A DNA stretch of 64,000 nt from Cryptomeria japonica (lineage: Eukaryota > Streptophyta > Pinopsida > Cupressales > Cupressaceae), in NCBI RefSeq assembly GCF_030272615.1, contig NC_081413.1, positions 164,678,080-164,742,079 of the forward strand, read 5' to 3'. Positions within the stretch are counted from its first letter, which is position 1. Each line of letters starts with the position of its first letter. Below the pieces are notes generated by a model. The model did not search any database and was not told the DNA's origin. It saw nothing but the letters and a program-made list of their open reading frames with translations. Shown here piece after piece: positions 24,127 to 34,658 of this stretch. The position numbers and the translations under genes are program-made.

Positions 24127-27100
24127 ATGGCACCTAAGATCCAAGATCCCATTATTGTCAAGAATGTTGAAAAGCCCTCACTAAAATACTCTTTGACTCC
24201 CAAAGTTCCATCTAAATCGGATGACAAAACTGCATTTTCACTCATCTCGGATAGAGTGTTATTAGTCGAGGATGTGAGATTCTTCACCAAATGTCGTGTT
24301 GAATAACTCGATCATGTTGAAATCAAAGACACCTATGATGAATTATGCACAGATGGTAAATTGAATAGCAAGTATGAGCACATTAAGATCAAGGGATTAA
24401 CTGAAGCCCTAACCTATCCCCGTGTGTTCAAACCCCAGTGGGTCAAGTTTGTTCTGAGCAGAGTTCACGATGATTTCATGTGGTTAGAGGAGCAACCGTT
24501 TAAGATTACCAAGGAAATCATTCATCTGATTACCGGTTATCCTATTTATGATCATGCCCGAGCCCAAAAGATGATATCACAGAAGGAATTGATCAGTTTA
24601 ACCAGAGTGGAATCAGATTGCAAAGGACTGAAATTGAACAATGTCATAGATGAAGAACTAAAATTTGCCATTAGAGTAATAGGTTACTATTTCTTCCAAT
24701 CGGCAAGGGAAAACAGTGTACCCTGTGCAGCAGTAGACCTAGCATACAAAATTGTGAAAAAGGGCATGAAAATTGATTTTTGTGAGGTGTTGCTGAAAAA
24801 TCTGTTTGAGAATCTGAACACCATCAGGAAGTCGAAGAAGAAAAACTCGGCTAATAAACTAAAGTTTGGATCACTACTTGTATGGATGTTTTTCTATTTT
24901 GAAAAATTCTTTCCATGAGTCGGTAAAGTTGATTGGGAACTACACCGACCAATCACCCATCAGATCAATGACTTCATTAAGAAGTTAGGTGATAATTTAA
25001 ATTATATTATGGATGATTACTTCAGTAAATTTCAAGAGAAAATGCATAACAGGTATAGAATTCCACCCCAGCTAGTGGAGAAATACAAAAATGACATATG
25101 TTTCGAAGTAGACACTGATTACTGTTATGTGAATGCTGTGGAACTGAGAACTCAATCTTTGTCACCGATCGGTTACGAGATTGATTTTAATATCACACAA
25201 CAACAAATTGATGCATTTCTCACATTGCCAAGACATGCTATCAAGCTGAGGTATGGAACCTATGAAGAAGTAACGGAAAAGGTAAAAAATGAGCATTGTA
25301 GTACCCAAAGCTACAAGAAAGGCAACAAAGATGATAAAGGCATTATCGGAGAAATTCGGAGAAGATTCTTCCTCCACACCTATCAAAGGCACTATTGCCA
25401 TTACCGAAGAGGAATCTGAAGCCCAAGAGGCAGCTATAACATTGAGCACCGAATTGCCTAAGGGAAAAGTGTTGAAAAGAAAGAAACTGGATTCATCAAA
25501 GGCCTCACCGACTCCACCAGCAAAGCGACCTAACACTAGAGCATCTGCAGCTTCACCGAGTAAGAAAGCAAAGAGTGTTACTATTCCTAAGGTAACAAAA
25601 ACTTACAAGAAAACTACTCGAAGACTCATTTTGGCAAAAGAATCTAGCGACACTGAATCTGAGGATGCTAGCAAATTTTAGATTGTCAAGAGCAAGAAGG
25701 TAAACATACATAGTGTTGAATTTTTTTGTGCTAATCTAAAAGAATATGGTAGATTTGGAGGATTTAGGTATGTTAAGTATGAAACCAGAAATAATGATGA
25801 AAAGAGACAAATTGAAGAAGCTGTCATCTGCACACTTCTAAAATTCTGGCTGGCTCCATTGGAACTATCTAAGTCACTTCCAAATGAATTATATTTACAT
25901 ATTGACAATAGGTGGAAGTATGCAATGGACTCAAAGAAACAGATCAGAGAAAGAAGTCTCGTACATCTCTTTTCTGACATGTCAGTAGCTGAAATAAAGG
26001 AACATCTGACAACCTACAACTCAGAGTTTCTCGTCAAACAAAGAGCCTTAAAATTGATGAATGGGCTGTATATTGAAGTAGAAAATGAGACAAAAGCACA
26101 ATGGAAGGAAATATTTAAAATCAAGGATGCTGGTGAGCAAGCTACAGTTGAAATTGTTGATGTCAGCGAGCAAGATCCTGATGTTACCGAGTGAGACCCT
26201 GCTGACACCATTCAAATAGATGAAGATATCATGGATACAGAGGCACCGAAATAGGAAATGATAGAAGGCAATGCATATGCAAAACTTGTATCCAGTGAAT
26301 CAGTCTTGAAACAAGTTCAACCTTATCCACCGGTCAATCCACCTGTCTCAATCAAAACCGCTCAGGATACGGATCAAAGCACCGAAGGTCACAAATCTAC
26401 AACAGGAGAAGGTACTACTCAAGAACAGGTGTCTCAAGCACCTTCTAGCACTGAAAATGTTGCAACTGAGATACCGAGTATCAAGACACCAAAGGACTCT
26501 ACAGAGGCTAAAGAAACCGACCAAAGTGTTGCCTCTACAGAGCAACCCACCGAGGGTCATCAAGCCTCACAAGCCATTGTCTTAGTTCAATCAGTGAAAG
26601 GTAAAGAAAAGAAGATGAAAAAGCATAATTTTAAAGTGGATTTGTCAAAACCAATAGTGTTGCTCAATGTAGACATATCAAAATTAAAGGGGCAAGCACT
26701 CATTGATTTCGGTGAACTATGCAAAGCAAAGTTCGAACAAGAGAAGCAAATGACGATTCAAAAGAAAAATAAAGTACTTGAAAAGGGAAAGAACTCTTAA
26801 TAGATATGCTACTTGAAGCTACAGTGTCAACAGATGCAACCATCCACATTCAACTGGATGAACTCCTAACAAAGATAGAGACATCTGGAGTAGATGCATC
26901 CAAATATTTGAGCAAGCTAAAAGACAAAGAGCTCGCTGCAAAAATGATAGAAGAGGTACCGAAAGCTATAGCTATTGGCAAAGTTAAACTTGTCAAATTT
27001 ATTGCTAAGTTGACTCCTCAACTCAAGTACATTCATTATTTATTTCAGAAACTCTGTACATTTTCTTTATTCATTAAATACATCAAAAATAAAACAGAAG

Positions 27101-27519
27101 CAATTGAGAAAGAGATCACCGATCTCTCAAATAAGTTGACCACAGAGCCAAATTCAGTTCAGAATTTCTATACAAACCTACAATAGCTCATGGCTCAACA
27201 ATTGGACCTAAGAAATGAAGAACACAAGATCAGGATGGACATAATGACACTTCAGAAATTATTCCTTCCTCATCTTTCATCCATCCAAGAACAAATTAAC
27301 CAAGCCACCTACGTATCTACTACACAAGAGGGAAGCACTTTAGATGGCTTAATATCATTATTGGCTGATATTCAAGCCCAAAATTCTTTAATGAACAACA
27401 TAAAGGATGAACTCTCTATCGCTCTCACCAAAGCACGAACCAAGTACAAATCCATATTTGACCAGTTGCCACCATCGAATGGTAACTATGTTTTGATGTT
27501 TGTCAAAAAGGGGGAGTGA
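24127..27519 (+). pseudogene. C second ORF, function unknown
   Basis: From ATG 24127 the frame reads MAPKIQDPIIVKN and can be followed for 3,393 bases. There are stops at 24304 and 24916, a frame change near 25300-25400 and another near 26795. The N-terminal domain (about residues 100-290) holds RVHDDFMWL (24460-24486), ITKEIIHLITGYP and KFGSLLV. The middle is Ser/Thr/Lys-rich with basic runs (KVLKRKKL, KRPNTRA). A Thr/Glu-rich linker (26340-26600) and a C-terminal charged, helical region follow. D and G have homologous frames in the same place. I see no enzyme motif. It could be a capsid-associated, nuclear-targeting or captured host protein. Confidence 0.7.
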
Positions 27520-27852
27520 TACAGTATTAGGGGATTGATATTGATACAGTATTAGAGGAGTGGTATAGTATCAAACAAAAGGAGTGTAGTATACAGGGGG
27601 AGTATACTGAGTAGAGTAAGCAGAGTATCCAAGAGCAGTGAACCGAGCAGTGAACAGAACATTGATCACCAAGCATGCAAAATCAGATTTTTGTACAGTA
27701 TATCGATAAGGGGAGTATATCTGGATTTACTATTTCATTGACTATTGTATATACTGTCAGTATAGTCAAATTTTGCAAGTATATAGATTATTGAGTTATA
27801 ACTTTGAAAGTAGTTTTTGTCAAACATCTCAACTGATGTCAAAAGGGGAGAT
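27520..27852 (+). other. C 3' non-coding region with repeated polypurine tracts
   Basis: G-rich tracts recur: AAAAAGGGGGAGTG (27507-27520), ACAGGGGGAGTAT (27593-27605), AAGGGGAGTATA (27709-27720) and the terminal AAAAGGGGAGAT (27841-27852), which abuts the LTR. There is also a duplicated GATACAGTATTAG-type unit at 27517-27560. No gene is present. Confidence 0.75.
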
Positions 27853-29041
27853 TGTTACTACTTATCAAGTTGCCATTAGTTTTATGTTCAAAGTTATTCT
27901 ATATACTCTAGTCAATTATCTCTACCGAGATATTCAGTCGGTATGCACAGTCTAGTCGGTTATAGAAGAAAGTAGTCTCAGAGTGTAATATACACTGAGC
28001 TGTCTACTGAGTATCATTTCATGTCTATCGAGCAACAAAGATGACACACCAAGTTGATATACACCAAGTGAAACATGTTACCATATTTGTTGAACCTGGA
28101 CATACATATGGAAACGTGTTACAAGATCGAGGAACATCTAACCGTTATCACATTGGAAATTGCACTTAAAGATTGTGTATGATTTTGAGGTCATCTAACC
28201 AATGAAATATTTTGCATGGTTATTCATTCGATAAAACATGCTTGTAAGATCGAAGCAATGAATGGATCACTGACTTAAGAGATCTATTTATACAACATGG
28301 TTTAAGATCAAACATATACATGTAGCATTACAGAAAGGAAGATATAGAAATATATGAAGCAAGACATGTGAAAGCACTAAGTGTTATGACTGTTACAGAG
28401 ACATAGAGGTCACCGAGAAGGATTTCAGAGAACAGTCAAAGAATAGATTAAACAGAAGGGCTTACCGAGTTACTATATGGGTTACCGAGGTATGCTATAA
28501 GCAAGGTAATCTTATTATGAGCACATAGAATCTGCTATAACATTTCAGATGCAAAGTTGCAGATATTTGTAATGATTTTATTGTAATATTTTGAAGTTGT
28601 AAGAGAAACCTTTAATAGGGTAAAAGACTCTAATCAAGTCTATAAGTTGTAAAGCATCTAACCAGGTGCAACATTTAGTTTAAGTGTTGTAAAATCCTTT
28701 TGCAAGGTAGATCTACCAGATCTTTATACTCCTAACAGGGTAAGCTATCAAAAATAGCTAAACATGTAGCTCTAACCGAGCAACCTTTATTATTGCAATA
28801 GTGAAGTTGTGGGTGCCATCCCCACCACAGTTTTTCTCTCTAACCAAGAGTTTCAGTGTAACCAAAATATGTGTTATGGAGTGAATCATGTATGATTGTT
28901 ATCTATTTGTTTTAACTTTATATTATGTTACTGCACTATTCGGTTTATATATAACAGTAAAGTTATTGTTGAAGAAAAGTTTTGGAGTACTGATTCACCC
29001 CTCCCCTCTCAGTACATTAGCTTTCCATATTGGGCCTAACA
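27853..29041 (+). repeat. C 3' LTR
   Basis: It begins TGTTACTACTT and ends GGGCCTAACA, matching 20962-22160 with scattered changes. The hairpin block is at 28809-28825 and the C-rich box at 28992-29012. Confidence 0.9.
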
Positions 29042-29895
29042 GAGGCCACCTTAGGCATCCTATCTTTGGCACACTGTGCAGCCATGTGCCCTATTTCAAA
29101 GTGTCTTCTGCATCTAAAGGGTATCCCTTCATAACCTATAGGATGCACCCAACATCCTTTTGAAGTTTTGATTGAAATTTCAATAGGAAGCCCATCCAAA
29201 ACATTCATTTCCACCAAAATACGAGCAAAGGTGGAGTGAAAAATATTTGAAGAACCCTCATCAACCATCAAGAAACTACCTAGTGATTTTGTGACCATCT
29301 CAAGACAAGAATCAAACCAGAGATGTAAAGGTAGATTAGGCAGCCACACCCAAATAGGGAACTTGTCAAAAACTTCAGTAGTCGAACAAAAAACTGGATG
29401 CCAGGGTTTCAACAAAAGGGGGAACTTGTCCTCCCAACACCACTTATGATTGCACAAAACCTTATTTCTGTCGTGAGTCTGTTCAAAGACAACTATAAAA
29501 TACCCTTTTGTTGCAGGGTAAATCTGAACTCTACCATCAAGAATAGGCTCCCATTTATCCAAAATCCAAGCATGCAAATCATGCAGGGTTGGCCACATGC
29601 CCTGAAAATGACCAATCAACCCTAGTTCAAAAAAAATTGAAACATTGTGGTCAGCCTCTTCCTCAACCTCCTCATCCAATGACACTGAAATAGCCTTGGA
29701 TGATGGTGGTAGAGCTTCACCCAACCCTCCAGCCTTCCTACGAGGAGAGCCTTGGTTCTGCTTGGCATCTTTCTGTAGGAGTGAGCTGCACCCCAAAGGG
29801 ACTGAAGAAGTCTTCCTTAGCCGACATTCCCCAGGAGCAACAACCCTAGGACGACTACATTCACCGTCTTCAAAACAAAAATCTTGTTGTTTCAA
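29042..29895 (-). pseudogene. LINE ORF1, N-terminal part
   Basis: The minus-strand frame from about 29895 (it extends upstream past an in-frame TAG near 29915) carries the region typical of plant LINE ORF1, related to DUF4283: NVSIFFELGLIGHFQGMWP, KGYFIVVF, KPWHPVF and FPIWVWLPNLPLHLW. A zinc knuckle follows in which the second Cys is His (CRRHFEIGHMAAQC). ORF1 proteins bind the LINE RNA. The frame is then cut by element C and resumes at 20956. Confidence 0.85.
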
Positions 29896-30190
29896 GCGCT
29901 TAACAAAATGCTACTCGCACGAACCTGCACCATCTTTCCAAACATTCTTGCCCTAGAAAAACTTCGGGCCAGAACAAGCCTGGTGAAAAGCGTGGCTAGG
30001 CAAGGAAAAAGAAACCCTAGGTCCTGCTCGAGAAGGTTTTTTACAGCTCCAAAGCACCATTTTTGGTGGATGGTTAATTTTAGCCTTATTAAGTATATAT
30101 AGTAAATGGTAATCTGATTTGAAGTTATAAATTGTTTTAATACTGATTCACCCCCCTCTCAATATTAATCAGATCATTATATGATTAACA

Positions 30191-30386
30191 ATAACCTAAT
30201 TCTAAACCATGTTGACGTGCATTGCTGGTAACCAAAGAATTCCATCCAACTTGTCAGTGCCGGTGAAGTATCTGTGAAGTGCCTGCCGGTACACAAATAA
30301 CCCAAAATATGAAGCCGAAACAAGTTACCATGTTTCCATCAATGACTACATATTGAAACCAACCAATTGAGTGTCAATTGCTAACA
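30191..30386 (-). repeat. G 5' LTR, last part
   Basis: After the ATAAC duplication this segment resumes the G LTR and ends ATTGCTAACA, parallel to 7131-7321 in the 3' LTR. It shows where element B entered. Confidence 0.88.
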
Positions 30387-30391
30387 AATGG

Positions 30392-31914
30392 TGTATGCAT
30401 TATTCCTCACATCATGTATTGTCTGTCTATCAAACTGCCAAGGTCTTCCCAACAAAAGACAAATATCCATAGGCATAATATCATACAAAACCTCATCATG
30501 ATAGTTCCCAATTTTCAATTTTACCATATACTGTTCACTTACTAACAACTTATGTTCATCCTAAATCCATGCTATTTGATAAGGCTTAGGGTGTTTCAAT
30601 CTCTCCAATTTCAACTTATTCACCATCTCTTCTGAAACAAGATTATCTGAACTACCACTATCAATAATAACTTTACAACACTTACCAAATACTTTACATT
30701 TGGTCTTGAACAAATTCTTCCTCTGCAAGGGTTCCTCATCTCCTCCGATATGACACAAAGCTCTCCTCATCATCAATAGTTCTCCATCTTCTAGTTTATT
30801 ATCTGATCCGGTGGGGTTTTCTTCCACCACTGCTTCTCTTTCGGTAGCCTCTGCCTTCTTACATTGAAATGTATGATGTCCTTCTCCTCCACACTTAGAG
30901 AAGGTTCCTTTGAATGTCCTCTTGTCTTGTCTCCCAAAGTTCTCATTCGAGTAACCATCCGGTTCTCTCCTTCGGTAAAAATTTCTATCACCCTTTCGGT
31001 ATGAGTTACCTTCTTTTCTCACTTCCTTGTCCTTGTTTTGATCTGTATTGGTTCCTCTTCCTCCGGTGTATCCTATTCCTCCTTGAAATCTTCCTTCGGT
31101 AAACCTTCCACCTCTAACACTCTGTGTCTGCTCATGTCTTTTATTCAATTTGTTTTCAGCCTTTAGTGCATAATGGTAAGCCTCTTCAACACTCTCCAAT
31201 TTGATCATACTAAGTTCATCTTGTATAGACATCCGCAATCTGTTCAAATATCTTGCAATTTGTTCAACTTCATCATCAACATGTCCATATTTGATGTTTA
31301 ACTTATAAAATTCTTCGGCATACTCCTTCACACTAGATTCTTTCTTTCTCAGGTTCTGCAACTTCCGGAACAAATCCACTTGACAATTCGCCAGGACAAA
31401 CTTTGATTTCAACTTAGCAATCATCCGATCACATGTATTATTGTTGTCTTTACCTCTTCTTTGTCTATCAACTTGCAAGTGCTCCCACCAAAGAGATGCA
31501 TGATATTTCAACCGGGTACATGCATATTTGACCTTCCTCTCTTCTGTAGTGTTTTCAAAATCAAAATACTTCTCCATCTCCAAGATCCAATCCATCAATT
31601 CATCCAAATCTAACTTCCCATCATATTCCTAGTGGGGTAAAATGAGGTTTAGTTTTCACCCTACTTAAAACCCTTAAAAACCTTTCTTCATCCGGATCAA
31701 CTGTCGGTAGGTTTATTTGTTATATCGGGGCTTCTTCTCCTTCATATTCACTTACATCTTCAATATGTTGGCCTCTTCTCTGTGATATCTTCATCGCTTC
31801 TAACTAGGCTATCTCCACGACTTCTAACTAGGCTACTATTCCTTGCAACATCTCCATTACAAAAGGGTTTTCATTACCAAGCGCTCCACCATTTCTAGTT
31901 CCTCTCCATGTCAT
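30392..31914 (-). pseudogene. H Gag and protease
   Basis: The minus-strand frame from 31607 to 30561 is open for 348 codons. It shows the gypsy Gag core (RLKYHASLWWEHLQ, DLFRKLQNLRKKESSVKEY), a basic Arg/Gly region, a zinc knuckle missing its first Cys (FSKCGGEGHHTFQC), and the protease active site VIIDSGSSDNLV (about 30674-30640). A TAG at 30561 sits in a probable Gln position, and the protease continues to 30392, where element G entered. Upstream, a shorter Gag leader in another frame begins at ATG 31914. Confidence 0.88.
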
Positions 31915-31922
31915 CGATACCA
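31911..31922 (-). promoter_or_regulatory. H possible primer binding site
   Basis: The minus strand reads TGGTATCGATGA two bases from the 5' LTR. Only the first seven bases match the initiator-Met site of the other elements, and it overlaps the possible Gag ATG, so the assignment is weak. Confidence 0.45.
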
Positions 31923-31924
31923 CT

Positions 31925-32670
31925 TGAAGTAGTCACTGGTGAGGAGGAACCTCAAGGAGATCAATCCAGACTGGTCAACAAGATTAAACATAACTGAAAC
32001 ACATAGATATGATGGAGGCATGAAATTGGATTACATCCAACTAGTAACAACCGAGTTAGAACATACTGACACACATTCCTGGTAGAATAAGTCACAATCG
32101 GGACCTTGAATCAAAAGATTTATTTTCTAGGCACAATCTATCTATCTAATACTCTAATTTATCCTAATTGATTGATTCCATTCTAAAGAATGATTACAAA
32201 TATATATCGATCCAAAGGATCCAGTCAGCCCAAAAGGGATCAAAACCTAAAGAACAAGACCTAATGTGCAAAATGAATAAGGTTGGCCTCTGCCAAGAGA
32301 TTCCTCTAGAAAATCCAAAGGATGAAATGTAGATCATGGGAAAAGGTTGGCCACATGCCAAGGAACATCAAAGTCAATGCTCAAGGCTCTACAAGCTTCA
32401 AAATGGGTTCTGGTAGATCATCTGAATAGGTCTCAGACAACCGGTAACAAGAAACTGTCATGAAAACCGATAACGATATCTTGCCAATAAGTGATCCAAA
32501 TGCGATGCGGTTTGAAAGAAAGAAAGATGATCAAGTCTTCAAGTAGATTCCAACTCCGTAGGATCTAGTGAGCCAAAACTAGGACACACAGAAAGGAAAA
32601 CAAACAAAATAGTAAGAAAATGTTTTTGGTTGATGCAAGATTGCTGTGAACTGGGGATGCTCCTGCATTA
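31925..32670 (-). repeat. H 5' LTR (746 bp)
   Basis: It matches 1068-1861. The left end is TGAAGTAGTC and the right end CTGCATTA (CATCA in the other copy). Internal AT-run ATATATATCG lies near 32199-32208. TTCTT follows at 32671-32675. Confidence 0.88.
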
Positions 32671-34589
32671 TTCTTTCTCCATACCTTCTTGATTTCTCTC
32701 CTTTTCTCACTTGTAGTCTTTGGAGCAGTATTGATTTTCTTTTGCTGAAATGTCCTTTCTCTACAAGACTTTATAGTATGATCAAAAGTATTGTTGTAAT
32801 AACATACCGTGTTCATGCCTACTTGATGTTCATGGGGTCTTCTGTTAATATGACTTGTTCCTCTTCTCCTGACCATACTGTTGTAGCCAGCTACCATAAC
32901 CAATGGATCTCTTGATCTTGTAGGAACACTTCTTCTTTTGTTCCATGCTGGTCTTTGACTCTCATGTGCTCTATAAGTACTTCCACATTGAGCATAACTA
33001 TTACACTGAGTGCCATAAGACTGAATATTCTTCTTTCTACATTCATGACTTCTATGGCCAAAACCATTACATTTTTTACAAGATAAATTGTTATTTCTAG
33101 GAAAATCATTTTGTCTATTCCTAGAGCTCATTTTACATTCATCTTCTCTATGGCCATATCCTTTACATGAAAAATAGTAACCAGAGAAGGACGGCTTATA
33201 ACTTACAAACTTATTCTGCTAGACATGTGGTGATCTTGCAAACTCATCTCCTCCTTTCCTTCCTTTGTTGCTAATCATGGGATGCTCATTTACAAAAAAC
33301 ACATGTCTTGGCCTTCTCCTATCCTCAGTTTTGTGTGAAACAACATCTCTTAGTCTTCTACCAATAGGAGGTCTTCCAGGCTATCTTCTTATGTTCTTAT
33401 TTCTGATGTTGTCACCTTCATTCAACATGCTTTTTCCTTTTGGATCAACATTGTTCCTCCTTGCAACACTAGTCTTCATCTTCATGTCTTCACCGGTTGT
33501 AGTAACGTCAATCTTCCTTCTTGGAGCATTTCTGATAGTGAAAGTCTGTCCTTTGTTATTTCCACTTGAGAAGACAAACTGAATCTCTTTATTGGAGATG
33601 TCCTTACTTGTGGAGCACATACCGGTATCAAATCCTAATCCACCAATATCCTTGGAGTGTTTTTGTTTATTCAACATTTTGTCCAAGGCTTCAGTGCTGC
33701 CATCATACCAGATCCTCACCTTGAGCTCCTCCTAAAATTTCTCAACGTCTTTCCTGATTTTCTCCATTTCACCTATTAGCTTCTGACATTCTTGGTCTTT
33801 TGTCTCCACTTCTAGCTCCAACTCCTCACATTTTCTCTTCTTGTCATCAAAGACTGATTTTAATTCATCAATAATTTCTTTGGCATCTTCTAGTTGAGTT
33901 GTCAACATGCAGATATTTTTATTTGACTCTTTAAGGCATGTTCTCAACTGGCTGCATTATTCATGAACTGAATTTTTGTAATTCTAAAATTTTTTTCTAA
34001 CATTTTTTAGCTCTTCTAGGTTTCTTACCAGTTCACCTTCAAGATCAACTTGAGCCTCAACTTATTCTTCATCATAATCATCACTGCCAAAAAGATCTTG
34101 CCATTAGGATTGATGCGAGTTATCACCTTTTGGTGTGTGCATCTCACTTTCTATTTCTTGAGCCATGAATAGATGGGTTTTCTCCTCACTAGTACTGCAA
34201 CAATTGACTGATCTATCTTCATCATCTACACATGTGGTTGTTTCATTTCCCTTCTTGCTTTCACAAGATGGTTTTGTAGTGCTAGGTTCATTACCATAGA
34301 GTTTCTTCAATCTATCCCATAAACTCTTCACAGACTTGCACATATCCACCTGTGAAGAAACACCATCCAAGAGCTCACTGAGTATAGCCTTCATTGCTTT
34401 AGTATTGCATTCATATCTTCTTTCTACATCAGAACCGGTGGGAGGACTCACCGAACTAGAGAGACCATTAACAACTGACATCCATACATCATAGCCTAAA
34501 GAGGACAGGTAGACTTCCATTCTACAAATCCAAATGAAATAGTTTGATCCATCAAACACTAGAGTAGGGGTTGACACAAAACTGACCAT
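32671..34589 (-). pseudogene. A Gag, copy 1 (interrupted by H)
   Basis: ATG at 34589 (MVSFVSTPTLVF) leads into a copia-type Gag N-terminus, FDGSNYFIWICRMEVYL (DUF4219/UBN2-like), then WDRLKKLYGN. A coiled coil follows (33947-33732; ECQKLIGEMEKIRKDVEKF), then basic linkers and knuckles YFSCKGYGHREDEC (first Cys lost) and CKKCNGFGHRSHEC. All open pieces share one phase, so the damage is mainly stops. Two TAGs, at 33381 and 33219, are CAG and TGG in copy 2. H cuts the frame at 32670, and the tail is at the right end of 10-1067. Confidence 0.85.
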
Positions 34590-34644
34590 TGTGTTCTCAA
34601 ACCAAAATCTACCCAAGCTAGAGAATATCTAACCGGGAAGCTAA

Positions 34645-34656
34645 GCTCTGATACCA
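34645..34656 (-). promoter_or_regulatory. A primer binding site, copy 1
   Basis: The minus strand reads TGGTATCAGAGC two bases from the LTR at 34659. Confidence 0.88.
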
Positions 34657-34658
34657 AT

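Larger units (their letters stand above)
20962..29041 (+). mobile_element. Element C: non-autonomous LTR element with Gag and a second ORF
   Basis: C inserted in LINE ORF1 with duplication CAGGC (20957-20961) and GAGGC (29042-29046), one mismatch. LTRs of 1,199 and 1,189 bp (20962-22160 and 27853-29041) enclose 5.7 kb. This carries a coiled-coil multi-knuckle Gag (22223-23575) and the second ORF (24127-27519) shared with D and G. No RT, RNase H or integrase is found. It is the innermost and therefore latest insertion of the nest. Confidence 0.9.
20334..30099 (-). mobile_element. LINE carrying ORF1 only, interrupted by element C
   Basis: It is flanked by a 12-bp duplication TAGTAAATGGTA (20322-20333 and 30100-30111) and ends at the left in a T-run (20334-20342), the poly(A) tail on the minus strand. 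These are marks of target-primed insertion. Without element C it is about 1.68 kb: a 5' segment, ORF1 with a zinc-knuckle region, and about 160 bases of 3' tail. No ORF2 (endonuclease/RT) is present, although both ends appear retained. Confidence 0.85.
12800..30190 (+). mobile_element. Element B: Ty1/copia retrotransposon
   Basis: B inserted in the 5' LTR of G with a perfect duplication ATAAC (12795-12799 and 30191-30195). The 5' LTR is 12800-14348; the 3' LTR starts at 18847 and is split by a LINE, ending at 30190. The internal region carries gag, then protease, integrase, RT and RNase H in copia order. It is closely related to element E in protein order and motifs. All frames carry stops or shifts, so it is not autonomous now. 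Confidence 0.92.
6371..30386 (-). mobile_element. Element G: non-autonomous LTR element with Gag and a second ORF
   Basis: G is inserted in H between protease and RT, with duplication AATAG (6366-6370) and AATGG (30387-30391), one mismatch. Its 3' LTR is 6371-7321. Its 5' LTR starts at 12060 and is split by element B after 12799, resuming at 30196 and ending at 30386. The 4.7-kb internal region holds a coiled-coil zinc-knuckle Gag and the second ORF shared with D and C. No RT or integrase motif is present in any frame I could read. Confidence 0.88.
1068..32670 (-). mobile_element. Element H: Ty3/gypsy chromovirus
   Basis: The element is flanked by matching LTRs at 1068-1861 and 31925-32670 and by the target duplication TTCTT (1063-1067 and 32671-32675). 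The empty site is visible in the second copy of A near 38476-38490. On the minus strand the order is 5' LTR, gag, protease, RT, RNase H, integrase, chromodomain and 3' LTR, which is the gypsy order with a chromovirus C-terminus. It is split by element G between protease and RT and by solo LTR S between RNase H and integrase. All frames are broken. Confidence 0.9.

Noticed and set aside
29645-29956. Plus-strand 103-codon frame, Ser/Pro-rich
   Set aside because: It is antisense to LINE ORF1, whose domain order is recognised.
33265-33582. Plus-strand frames such as 33265-33582, 39078-39395 and 38477-38725 that look hydrophobic and protein-like
   Set aside because: They are antisense to the A Gag frames, which have recognised zinc knuckles and two paralogous copies.
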